From the NCBI GenBank assembly GCA_021817755.1, contig JAKAGC010000135.1:1-8455 (forward strand): a DNA stretch of 8,455 nt, in the 5' to 3' direction. Numbering within the stretch: the stretch's first letter is position 1; every line of letters starts with the position of its first letter. The position numbers and the translations under genes are program-made. Under the pieces are notes generated by a model. It worked only from the letters and a program-made list of their open reading frames with translations. It was not told where the DNA came from and did no database searches. Of the stretch, positions 1 through 6,751 are shown piece after piece. The stretch comes from Acidobacteriota bacterium. Lineage in GTDB: Bacteria > Acidobacteriota > Aminicenantia > UBA2199.

Positions 1-1
1 A

Positions 2-142
2 TGTTGTGTGTCTATAGCGGATGGAATAGGAGGGGGGACTTCATTGGTGGGAACTGGGGGTGGAGAATCGTTGAATTGGGATAAAGGCGTATTAAATGCG
101 GTTAGGGCGGCAGCGGAAGTAGCGAGCAATCCTTTTAGTTAA
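2..142 (+). CDS. 3' end of an unidentified gene (last 46 codons)
   Basis: The second reading frame is open from the window edge to a TAA at 140-142. The 46 residues form a glycine-rich stretch (motifs DGIGGGTS and GTGGGES) followed by a helix-like, alanine-rich end (LNAVRAAAEVASNPFS). The other two forward frames are less convincing; the one starting with the ATG at position 1 stops at 82-84. The composition looks like a real protein C-terminus, but I do not recognise the family and assign no function. It converges on the rhomboid gene, with only 8 bases between the two stop codons and no clear terminator hairpin in the gap. Confidence 0.6.
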   Translation, partial: CCVSIADGIGGGTSLVGTGGGESLNWDKGVLNAVRAAAEVASNPFS

Positions 143-150
143 TTCTTTCT

Positions 151-1644
151 CTATTGTGGGATTTCATTATTTTTTAGACAAAGGGGAATGATTTTGGATG
201 CGTATGTTCGTTCGAGCGTCATGTCTATTTTTAAAGCTATGTTACAAACTTCATTGATTATTCCAGGAGGAGAAAACTCATTTACTTCGGTTATTGCTTC
301 TTCAAGGAATTTTTCGGCGACTTTTGATTCTCCCTTCTCTATTAATGCTTCGGCGAATTTAATTTTATTTTGGAGTGACGTTGTAGCGGTTGGAATTTGC
401 TCTTTCACATTGTTATAATGGAAAATAGCGAGGTCGATCGATCCATTACGAACCTCTCGATCTACAAGACGCAAAACATAGGGGTAAACATCTTTTTCTT
501 GATTGATGCGAACGCTTAAAGTCCATAATGCTTCGACATTATCCTGGTAAGTAGAATCTTTTTTAACGGTTGCCATCAACAAATTGAAAGCACCTACTTC
601 ATCTCCTTTTTCAATTAGTGCCAGTGCTTCCTGGTTGGCTTTATAATTTTGATCGACATAGGATGTTTTTGCTGCTACAGCAGGATCGACAAATTTTTTC
701 TCATAATTAAGGAATTTGATAATAAGAGCAACGACAATACCGAAAATAAACCCCCAGATGTGCGCCCAATGAGCAACACCTCCGCCTTGACCGGAAGGGT
801 TGATGATATCGGTAGCTTTTGCGTTTACAAATTCATTCAACACCCAGAGGGGAAGCATCATCCATGCAGGAGCAAAAAAGGTCCCTCTCAAAAAAAAGAA
901 TATCCAATATGCAAACCGGATACGGACATACCAGAATCGGACGAGGAATGCTCCCATAACGCCTGCAATGGCACCTGAAGCACCTATTAATGGACCTGCA
1001 AATTTGGGAAAATGAAATGCATACATGGCGGCAGAGAACATCCCGGCTGAAAGATAAAAAAGTGAAAATACGATTTTTCCCCATTTATCTTCAATAAATG
1101 GACCGCATAAATAGAACATGAAAAGATTCCCAAGTAAGTGAATCCATCCGCCGTGTAGAAACATGGAAGAAATAAGAGAGGTAAATTTTTTCTTTGCGGG
1201 GATATATCCATATTCCATATAAATATTATGTTTTATTGCATTTTTAATCCGGAGGGCTATTTCATCGAGTTTTATTTGTTCTTCCTCCATGACGCTTTCG
1301 GGTGGGAGGATATCGGCGTACTTTTCTTGTAAGTCCTGTATTTCATTTGCAGCGGTTTCATTATCATTAGCTTCTTCGTTTGCCTGCTCGGACTCTCCTT
1401 CCTGTCTCTGCCCGTTAGGATCGTTCAAATTAAGCATCTTTTTTAATTCGGAATCGATGGTTAAATAAGGATGCTGGGTGTAAAACATGTAATATTCTTG
1501 AAAATCTTTTCCAAGGTTTTCTTCGAGGTTGTTAATATTCCGGGAGACATAGATATGAATACCGAAACAAAGTACCATAATGATGATGGATATCCAGGGT
1601 AATCTACGTACTTCGTCTCCTTCGTGACTTATTGGGAAAATCAT
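151..1644 (-). CDS. Rhomboid-family intramembrane serine protease with C-terminal helical-repeat domain
   Basis: The 497-residue protein is predicted to cleave membrane proteins within the bilayer. Visible rhomboid hallmarks are HxxxN (H169, N173), the nucleophile motif GASG (S223) and the catalytic histidine in AHIWGF (H295), so the Ser-His dyad looks intact. A first membrane helix lies at about residues 17-34. It is followed by an unusually long, acidic Glu/Asn/Gln-rich loop (about 75-135) and then by hydrophobic segments at about 155-182, 190-210, 217-235, 243-272 and 290-311. After residue 320 a soluble, alanine- and glutamate-rich helical part runs to the end. It resembles TPR-type repeats, but this is inferred from pattern only. 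The ATG at 1644 is preceded by AGGAG (complement of 1652-1656) at good spacing and fits the membrane-proximal N-terminus. The substrate is unknown. No neighbour forms an operon with it. Confidence 0.9.
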   Translation of the reverse strand: MIFPISHEGDEVRRLPWISIIIMVLCFGIHIYVSRNINNLEENLGKDFQEYYMFYTQHPYLTIDSELKKMLNLNDPNGQRQEGESEQANEEANDNETAANEIQDLQEKYADILPPESVMEEEQIKLDEIALRIKNAIKHNIYMEYGYIPAKKKFTSLISSMFLHGGWIHLLGNLFMFYLCGPFIEDKWGKIVFSLFYLSAGMFSAAMYAFHFPKFAGPLIGASGAIAGVMGAFLVRFWYVRIRFAYWIFFFLRGTFFAPAWMMLPLWVLNEFVNAKATDIINPSGQGGGVAHWAHIWGFIFGIVVALIIKFLNYEKKFVDPAVAAKTSYVDQNYKANQEALALIEKGDEVGAFNLLMATVKKDSTYQDNVEALWTLSVRINQEKDVYPYVLRLVDREVRNGSIDLAIFHYNNVKEQIPTATTSLQNKIKFAEALIEKGESKVAEKFLEEAITEVNEFSPPGIINEVCNIALKIDMTLERTYASKIIPLCLKNNEIPQ

Positions 1645-1683
1645 CCTGCTGCTCCTGGGTTTAAATTGGGTCTTTAAATTGTT

Positions 1684-1712
1684 TTTATACCATAGTGGTA
1701 AAAAAAATTCAA
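1684..1712 (-). promoter_or_regulatory. Sigma70-type promoter of the rhomboid gene with an inverted repeat in the spacer
   Basis: Read on the minus strand, a -35 TTGAAT (1712-1707) and a -10 TATAAA (1689-1684) are separated by exactly 17 bases. Transcription would start near 1677, leaving a leader of about 30 nt that contains the AGGAG ribosome site. The spacer holds the inverted repeat TACCA-TAG-TGGTA (1688-1700). Beyond one A/A mismatch its arms extend into T- and A-tracts. Such a site could be an operator; no regulator is identifiable here. Confidence 0.6.
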
Positions 1713-1991
1713 CTTTAAATTAATGGATAATTGAATAATGTTCAGACTTGATTTTATTCTTTTTTATCTTTTCATGGAACTGTTAATTTTAAAAGAATAT
1801 TTCGTTTGAGAAAGTATTAGAAATGAATGCGATAATCGGAATCTTCTTGAAGTTAAGGTGAGAAGGTTGTTTCTCTTTTTATCGGGATTCTGAAGAATGG
1901 ATATATGAATTTTTAAAGAATTATTGTAACTATTTTTTGGATTTCTGCTGCATTATTTTTAAAAGCGCACTGGTAATTGAATTTTGGAATA

Positions 1992-2020
1992 TTGAAATTA
2001 AATATTTCAAATGTTATAAT
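1992..2020 (+). promoter_or_regulatory. Near-consensus promoter giving a predicted leaderless mRNA, with overlapping palindrome
   Basis: TTGAAA (1992-1997) and a perfect TATAAT (2015-2020) are 17 bases apart, which is close to the ideal sigma70 arrangement. Only six bases lie between the -10 box and the ATG at 2027, so the usual start site 6-8 bases downstream falls on the start codon. No Shine-Dalgarno is visible before this ATG. The -35 and most of the spacer form the perfect inverted repeat TTGAAAT-TAAAT-ATTTCAA (1992-2010), suited to a dimeric repressor. The promoter call is from direct sequence; leaderless translation and repression are inferences. Confidence 0.65.
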
Positions 2021-2026
2021 TCGGTT

Positions 2027-3595
2027 ATGAAAAATTTACCAATCGGCATCCAGACATTCTCAAAATTGATTGAGGGTGATTATTTATACATAGACAAAAC
2101 ACAACTAATTTCCGACTTGATTTCAGAGGGTGGGGGATATTTTTTTTTGTCGCGTCCTCGCCGGTTTGGGAAATCATTACTAATTACAACTCTTGCAGAA
2201 ATTTTTAAAGGAAAGAAAGAACTTTTCACAGGGCTCTGGATTTATGATAAGATTGGATGGGATTCATATCCTGTGATTCACATGGATTTTTCTACAATAG
2301 ACTATGAATCTCCTGATCGGTTAAAAGAATCGATAAAACGGTTTCTCGACGATACTGCTTCATCATTTGGAATGGCTTTGGATAAAAAGGGTAGTTTTAA
2401 AGAGAATTTCGTTGAATTAATTAAAAAACTGGGTTCTGAAAAAGGTGTTGTCATACTTATAGATGAATATGATAAACCGCTGATTGATTTCCTTGAATCA
2501 GGAAAAATTGATACAGCAAAAGAAATCAGGTTGGTTTTAAAGAATTTCTATAGTGCTATAAAGGGATCGGACGCTTATCTGCGGTTTGTTTTTATTACTG
2601 GAGTGTCTAAGTTTTCAAAAGTTTCTGTGTTTTCGGATTTAAATAATTTAATGGATATAACGCTTTCGGAAAAATACTCAACTTTGTTGGGGTATACTGA
2701 GATAGAACTTTTGAATTATTTTTCACCTTATATGGATGTAATGAAAGAGAAATTGGGAATAGATGGGGGGGCTTTAAGAGAAAAAATTCGAGAGTGGTAT
2801 AATGGATACTCTTGGGATGGAGAAAATTTTGTTTACAACCCATTTTCTATTTTAAATTTGTTTAATGTGAAGGGATTTGAGAATTTTTGGTTTTCTACCG
2901 GAACACCGGGTTTTCTGATCGATTTAGTAAAACCTATGCAAAGTGAAGTGATCGAGTTTGAAAATATGGGGGTTCAGAGTTATATCTTTGACACCTTTGA
3001 TTTTGATAACCTGGAAATAGCGGCTTTATTATTTCAAACAGGATACTTGACGATAAAAAAAATCATTATTAATGAGAATACTCTTTCGAAAACATTTTAT
3101 TTATCATATCCAAATAGGGAGGTGCGGCAGTCGTTTTTGTCTCATCTCTTCGGAACAGTGACAGAAAAGGATTTAAGAACGAGTTCCCGCATTCTTGAAA
3201 AGGTAAACAGATATGTGGAAAGGGATGATATAGATGGATTCATAAGGGAAATTGAATCTTTATTTGCATCGATACCTTATCAAATTTTTATTGAAAATAA
3301 GGAAGCCTATTATCACACAGTAATTTATTTATTATTGAGATTAAACGGGGGAGTGGTTAAGTGTGAAGAAGCAACAAATACGGGGCGTATCGATGGAGTA
3401 TTGGAAACAAAGAATAAGATTTATATCATGGAATTCAAGATGGGAAAAGCACTGGAAGCAATGGATCAGATTAAAAGAAAGAAGTATTTTGAAAAATATT
3501 TGGGAATGGGAAAGGAGATTATACTTATAGGGATTGGGTTCAGCGAGGAAAAAAGAAATGTGGGTGATTACCTTGTGGAAACAATGTCCGTTTGA
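2027..3595 (+). CDS. AAA-ATPase-like / PD-(D/E)XK nuclease-like fusion protein
   Basis: This 522-residue protein has the architecture of the AAA-ATPase-like plus C-terminal PDDEXK family (formerly DUF1703). The N-terminus (LPIGIQTF, then YIDKT) is typical of the family. A Walker A-like motif RPRRFGKS lies at residues 43-50 and a Walker B motif VVILIDEYD at 141-149. Near the C-terminus, D456 in GRIDG and the EFK motif (E469, K471) fit the active site of a PD-(D/E)XK nuclease. Family function is poorly known; these genes are often present in many copies per genome, and roles in mobile elements or defence have been suggested but not established. I chose the ATG at 2027 over an upstream in-frame TTG because conserved family sequence begins there and the promoter lies immediately before it. 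It is monocistronic and followed by a probable terminator. Confidence 0.88.
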   Translation: MKNLPIGIQTFSKLIEGDYLYIDKTQLISDLISEGGGYFFLSRPRRFGKSLLITTLAEIFKGKKELFTGLWIYDKIGWDSYPVIHMDFSTIDYESPDRLKESIKRFLDDTASSFGMALDKKGSFKENFVELIKKLGSEKGVVILIDEYDKPLIDFLESGKIDTAKEIRLVLKNFYSAIKGSDAYLRFVFITGVSKFSKVSVFSDLNNLMDITLSEKYSTLLGYTEIELLNYFSPYMDVMKEKLGIDGGALREKIREWYNGYSWDGENFVYNPFSILNLFNVKGFENFWFSTGTPGFLIDLVKPMQSEVIEFENMGVQSYIFDTFDFDNLEIAALLFQTGYLTIKKIIINENTLSKTFYLSYPNREVRQSFLSHLFGTVTEKDLRTSSRILEKVNRYVERDDIDGFIREIESLFASIPYQIFIENKEAYYHTVIYLLLRLNGGVVKCEEATNTGRIDGVLETKNKIYIMEFKMGKALEAMDQIKRKKYFEKYLGMGKEIILIGIGFSEEKRNVGDYLVETMSV

Positions 3596-3644
3596 TCTAT
3601 AGATAGTAAGATGATTTGGGGGTTATTATAGCTTTCTGAGATTC

Positions 3645-3675
3645 GGTTCCTACTTTAAATAGCGAGCCTTTTTTC
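3645..3675 (+). terminator. Probable intrinsic terminator after the AAA/nuclease gene
   Basis: About 50 bases after the stop codon, GGTTCCTA (3645-3652) can pair with TAGCGAGCC (3660-3668). The stem has eight base pairs, including one G-U pair and one bulged C, with the loop CTTTAAA. A run of six T (3669-3674) follows directly. This is the classic hairpin plus U-tract layout, although the stem is imperfect. Confidence 0.6.
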
Positions 3676-3691
3676 TCATAAAATAATTATT

Positions 3692-3878
3692 CCTTAAGAA
3701 ATTTCCTTTCTTCTTACTCTGAAAAGTATTATTCCTGCAAAAATTTCCATTCCTGATGCTCTTGAAACCTTTCTGCTTACAAAAATTTTCATTCCTGTTG
3801 CTCTTACAAACGTTATTGGAGTAGAAATTTCCTTTCTTCTTGCTCTGAAAACGATTCTTTTTGTAAATATTTCTTTTT
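3692..3878. repeat. Four tandem imperfect 42-bp repeats plus a degenerate fifth
   Basis: Units start at 3692, 3734, 3776 and 3818, each exactly 42 bases; a decayed fifth begins at 3860. The core reads approximately (A/C)(A/G)AAATTTCC, then CTTCTT or ATTCCT, then GCTCT. Units 1 and 4 differ at only two of 30 core positions, and units 2 and 3 resemble each other, giving an A-B-B-A order. Because 42 is a multiple of three, a forward frame stays open from 3698 to 3889 as a 14-residue repeat (for example KIFIPVALTNVIGV), but it has no start codon. A reverse frame is also open across the units. The period is regular, with no unique spacers, so this is not a CRISPR array. It could be a decayed repeat-protein gene, a minisatellite or a structural or regulatory element. 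Confidence 0.75.
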
Positions 3879-4202
3879 GGGCGGTATAAATTTTTATTGG
3901 AGGAGGATAATTTCGTATTTATTTGATTTACACTTCAAGGGTAGTGGTGAGATTCGAGAATTGAACGATGAAAAACTCTTTTTCTTTTTTAAAATATGAA
4001 ATTTGATTAAGACTGATTGTGGGTGATAATTAAAATGTAAATTGGGTTTAAAGTAGAATGAATTTGTATTTGGGAAAAATAGACGATTTATTGATGAAGA
4101 TTGTAACTAACGATAGCTGTACACTTTGGAAATGGTATACTTGAGTAAAAAAGGAGGGGAATAGATTTAGTGAAATTTAATAAAAAAAATTTTTCTATAT
4201 AC

Positions 4203-4231
4203 TTGAAATTGGTTTTTTATTATGAAATAAT
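4203..4231 (+). promoter_or_regulatory. Probable promoter of the cas operon
   Basis: TTGAAA (4203-4208) and AATAAT (4226-4231) are 17 bases apart, with five of six -10 positions matching the consensus. An A8T5 tract (4182-4194) lies just upstream and resembles an UP element. Transcription would start near 4238 and give a leader of about 100 nt before cas6. No other promoter is evident further down the operon. Confidence 0.5.
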
Positions 4232-4240
4232 ATTTTCTAC

Positions 4241-4333
4241 AGGTTGAGACGCACGCGGCCTCCAGGGTTGGAGGAAAATTGGGAGAGCTTCTCAAATATC
4301 TATCGCAAAGGGGTCGTTAAGCGATAAAAGGAG
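4241..4333 (+). promoter_or_regulatory. Structured, GC-rich 5' leader of the cas operon with the cas6 ribosome site
   Basis: The leader stands out from its AT-rich surroundings in base composition. It can form a hairpin CCTCCA-GGGT-TGGAGG (4259-4274), a small GAGA/TCTC stem (4283-4293) and a stem TATCGC/GCGATA (4301-4306 with 4321-4326). The last stem ends two bases before the strong Shine-Dalgarno AAGGAG (4328-4333), six bases from the cas6 ATG. The CTCC within the first hairpin could instead pair with GGAG of the ribosome site, so a switch is conceivable. No known riboswitch class is recognised. Confidence 0.4.
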
Positions 4334-4339
4334 TAATTC

Positions 4340-5062
4340 ATGCGACTAAAGATGACTTTCCGGTTAAAAAAACCGGAACTCGATATCGAATACCGCAGGA
4401 TGTTTCTATCATTACTAAAGAATGCATTCCAGCAAGCTTCACAGGAAGTTTTCGACAGATTATACGGGAATGGAACGGCAATGAAACCGTTTACGTTTGG
4501 TGTTTTCTTAACAAAACCTCAATTCAAAGATAGTATAATTTTACTGGATTCACCCGATATAACATTGAATTTTTCTACACCTCTGACGGAATTGGGTATC
4601 TATTTTTACAATTCAATGATCGGGAGGGCGCGTCGATTTGAGGGATATCCGTTGAGTAATGGAAACGATATGATTTTAACGCGTGTAGCGTTAATAGAAG
4701 AGAAACAGGTAACGGGGAATGAGGCTGTTTTTAGGACACTTTCTCCGTTTCTTATCCGGATTCATAATAAAGAGACGAATGAGGATGGGTATTTAGCAAA
4801 GCAGGATGAATGGTTTGGTAGGGAAATTGAAACCAATTGCGGGGTTATGTTAAAGGAATTGACGGGAAAAGAAGATTCTGTTCAGTTTACACCTGTAGCT
4901 ATGGGTAATTCGATTCCGATACGGCATTTTGGGATATTGGTAGAGGGTAATACAGGGATATTCAAGTTAACGGGGAATCGGGAGATGCTGGAATTTATCT
5001 ACAAAGCGGGTATGGGTTCGCGTCGTTCCGAGGGCTTCGGGATGCTCGATATTGTGTCATAA
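4340..5062 (+). CDS. cas6: Cas6 family CRISPR pre-crRNA endoribonuclease (type I-B)
   Basis: Cas6 cuts the CRISPR transcript within each repeat and supplies crRNA to Cascade. The 240-residue protein has the usual Cas6 length and ends in the diagnostic glycine-rich loop GMGSRRSEGFG (about 224-234) that binds RNA. It also carries the KPFTFG segment (49-54) that matches the family's KpFtFS. In most Cas6 proteins the catalytic histidine sits a few residues before that segment. Here the position reads LYG, with Y42 in place of His, and the only histidines are H142 and H196, far from it. The enzyme may use tyrosine/lysine chemistry like other His-less Cas6 proteins, or be impaired. The ATG is set by a strong AAGGAG six bases upstream. 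It is the first gene of the operon, which matches the Tneap order. Confidence 0.9.
   Translation: MRLKMTFRLKKPELDIEYRRMFLSLLKNAFQQASQEVFDRLYGNGTAMKPFTFGVFLTKPQFKDSIILLDSPDITLNFSTPLTELGIYFYNSMIGRARRFEGYPLSNGNDMILTRVALIEEKQVTGNEAVFRTLSPFLIRIHNKETNEDGYLAKQDEWFGREIETNCGVMLKELTGKEDSVQFTPVAMGNSIPIRHFGILVEGNTGIFKLTGNREMLEFIYKAGMGSRRSEGFGMLDIVS
4358..4378 (+). promoter_or_regulatory. Perfect 8-bp hairpin in the first codons of cas6
   Basis: TTCCGGTT (4358-4365) and AACCGGAA (4371-4378) are perfect inverted repeats around an AAAAA loop. They cover codons 7-13 of cas6, starting 16 bases after the ATG. The stem is GC-containing and stable by eye, in otherwise AT-rich coding sequence. It could slow early translation or be bound by Cas6 itself as a repeat-like hairpin. 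The structure is seen directly; the role is speculation. Confidence 0.45.
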
Positions 5063-5077
5063 TGAGTGAGGATGCCT

Positions 5078-6740
5078 ATGAATGAAACCAACGGAAACGA
5101 AAATATGATTAAATTAGAAATCAAGGATTGGCTTTATAATGCGGGGTTAATCGGATTATACCGAATTTTGAAACATGCTGAAAAAGAAGTTTATGCGAAG
5201 GATAATTATATAGAATTCGATCTTTCGTGTTTGGATAATTTCGAAAAAATGTACTTTGCTTATTTTTCAGATACTTATGGAAAAGAGGGTTTGTGGTACA
5301 AGCTGACGTCATTTCTTAAAGGGGTGGGCTTTCCTTCGAATCAAGAGGGTCTGGATGAAGAGAAAATTAAAACCTTTGTAAAAGAATTTGATAAAGAGCT
5401 GGTAAAAGCGTCATATATGACAGCTTACGAAATAGCGGGCCAGGAAAAAGACTTGATTAAAAACCAGCTAAAAATTATCAAGGATAAATCTTCTTCTATT
5501 GAAGAGAAACGGGCAAAAATATCCGAAATATACGGGTTCTTTATCGACAATGGGTCGGTTATTGGGGCAAAGTTCGTCAGCTATGCTATTATTCACTTCT
5601 ATTGGTCTGGGAAAAGTTTTCTTAACAAACAATTGGTAAAAGAAAATATGTTCGATCTTTACAAAAAAGACTTTGTGGAACCTACAATTGCTTTTGTTCA
5701 ATCGGAAGAAAAGAAATCCCCATTTGGTCACTGTTCAGTATGTAACCGTGTTCTGAATAAAAAAACCGATGGAAACGAAGGGTTATCATGGTTAAATATG
5801 GACCTTGACAGTGCCCGGAAGACTTCGGTATATTGGAACCATCAACCGTCATTAATTGTATGCCCTCTTTGTTATATGGTGTATACATGTGTTCCTGCGG
5901 GGTTTGTCACCTTTAAACGGAAGGGAATATTTATAAATGAAAACAGTGAAATCCGGAATCTGATTAACATGAATAACCTTCTTATCTCGAGGATGGATGA
6001 TATAAAAAACCTGGAAGAAGGTGAAGAATATACGTACTTCCATATTATTAATTTAATCCGTGAAATGAGAGAAAAGCATCTTAAAAAAGAACTGGATAAT
6101 ATTCAGGTGGTTAAATATGACAATGATGCGGGATACAGTTTCAATATTCTATCGAGGGAATTGCTCCGGGTTATCGATAAGTCTCATAATGAGTTGCATA
6201 TGCTCACGGAACGTTATATCAAAACGGATGACAGAAGATATCTCAACCTATACAAAGAAGTCATAGACCGGTTATATAAGAATATGGATTTGTATCCCAT
6301 CATCAGTTATTTGCTGGGTGATGGGCTGCGTAAAAAATCAAAAACAGGTAATGCTGACCTTGTGTTTAAGATAAATTTGAATTTTATAGGAGGAAATATG
6401 GTGGATAGTAACAACGCGATATGGGATAAGAAGATACTCGCTATGAAACAGATTGGCTTAAGTTTAAAAAAAGGATATGGGGATGAACCGAATAAAATCC
6501 AGGGGATTGCTTACAGGTTGCTCAATAACCTGAAAACAAAAAATATCAATGGGTTTATGGATGTGCTCATCAATTGCCACATGCACATCCGGAAAGAAGT
6601 ACCAACCCTGTTCGTGGAATGTATCGATGACGTCGAACGTTTCCAGGCGTTGGGGTATGCTTTTTTAATCGGTTTTATGGGAGAAGAATACATCCCGAAA
6701 ACAAAGAAAGAAAATATGGATTCAACAGGAGAAATGGCAA

Positions 6741-6751
<11 letters not shown>
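5078..6751 (+). CDS. cas8b1: Type I-B Cascade large subunit Cas8b1/Cst1 (CXXC-CXXC family)
   Basis: This is the large Cascade subunit, expected to bind the crRNA 5' end, recognise the PAM and position target DNA for Cas3. Numbered from the ATG at 5078 it has 557 residues. Two zinc-binding-type pairs, CSVC (219-222) and CPLC (262-265), are about 40 residues apart and define the Cst1 CXXC-CXXC family. The N-terminus IKLEIKDWLYNAGLIGLYRIL is also typical. The part after residue 441 is a helical region that ends with FQALGYAFLIGFMGEE and serves as a small-subunit domain. I chose 5078 because GAGG (5068-5071) precedes it by six bases. In-frame GTG 5066, ATG 5072 and ATG 5105 are alternatives, and the last would start at MIKLEI. 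The gene follows cas6 by 15 bases. An internal start inside it is listed separately. Confidence 0.9.
6388..6400 (+). promoter_or_regulatory. Internal ribosome binding site within cas8
   Basis: A full-length AGGAGG (6388-6393) stands four bases before an in-frame ATG (6398-6400) inside cas8. It is the strongest Shine-Dalgarno in the operon, better than those of cas8, cas7 or cas5. It translates as IGGNM within the Cas8 chain, so the coding sequence tolerates it, but nothing about Cas8 alone requires those codons. Confidence 0.65.
6398..6751 (+). CDS. cas11b: Putative Cas11b small subunit made from an internal start in cas8
   Basis: Starting at the internal ATG, the same frame as cas8 gives a 117-residue protein that shares the Cas8 stop codon. 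Cas11 small subunits of type I systems are usually of this size, largely helical, and line the Cascade belly to stabilise the R-loop. Internal translation of Cas11 from cas8 is established for type I-B, I-C and I-D systems. Here the sequence begins MVDSNNAIWDKK, continues through predicted helices (about residues 8-24, 32-47, 50-62 and 75-95) and ends in a charged tail. No separate small-subunit gene is present in the operon, which fits this solution. Expression is inferred from the ribosome site, the size and precedent, not proven. The alternative is that the region only acts as the Cas8 C-terminal domain. Confidence 0.65.

Larger units (their letters stand above)
1645..2026. other. Divergent intergenic region between the rhomboid and AAA/nuclease genes
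   Basis: This AT-rich gap separates two divergent genes. Its left end holds the rhomboid promoter and ribosome site; its right end holds the AAA/nuclease promoter. Between about 1713 and 1990 I see no RNA gene, no ORF with a credible ribosome site and no long repeat. The downstream reading frame stays open back to a TTG at 1937. That extension would add 30 residues (MDFCC...), lacks a ribosome site and lies upstream of the better promoter, so I treat it as noncoding. Confidence 0.6.
3596..4339. other. Long intergenic region upstream of the cas operon
   Basis: This 744-base gap holds the terminator, the 42-bp repeat array, then an AT-rich stretch (about 3880-4200), the cas promoter and the structured leader. 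In the AT-rich part there is an extended -10-like TGGTATACT (4133-4141). After it comes AAGGAGGGG (4151-4159), ten bases before a GTG (4170) that opens a 25-codon frame ending at 4247. That frame is too short and AT-rich to call a gene. I see no CRISPR repeats, tRNA or recognised riboswitch. Confidence 0.6.

Noticed and set aside
188..1015. Several + strand open frames opposite the rhomboid gene
   Set aside because: They are antisense to a long gene with clear catalytic motifs and show no recognisable protein features.
1937..2026. N-terminal extension of the AAA/nuclease protein from TTG 1937
   Set aside because: It has no ribosome site, covers the consensus promoter, and is not part of the conserved family start.
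3595..3604. Perfect palindrome ATCTATAGAT at the AAA/nuclease stop codon
   Set aside because: It is ten bases, AT-rich, without a loop or a T-run, and is likely by chance; the hairpin at 3645 is the better terminator.
3692..3878. Possible CRISPR array
   Set aside because: The units are contiguous and diverge along their whole length. There are no identical repeats separated by unique spacers, and the sequence does not resemble type I-B repeats.
5062..5085. ATG at 5062 overlapping the cas6 stop as a cas8 start
   Set aside because: This frame reaches a stop after seven codons; cas8 is in another frame.
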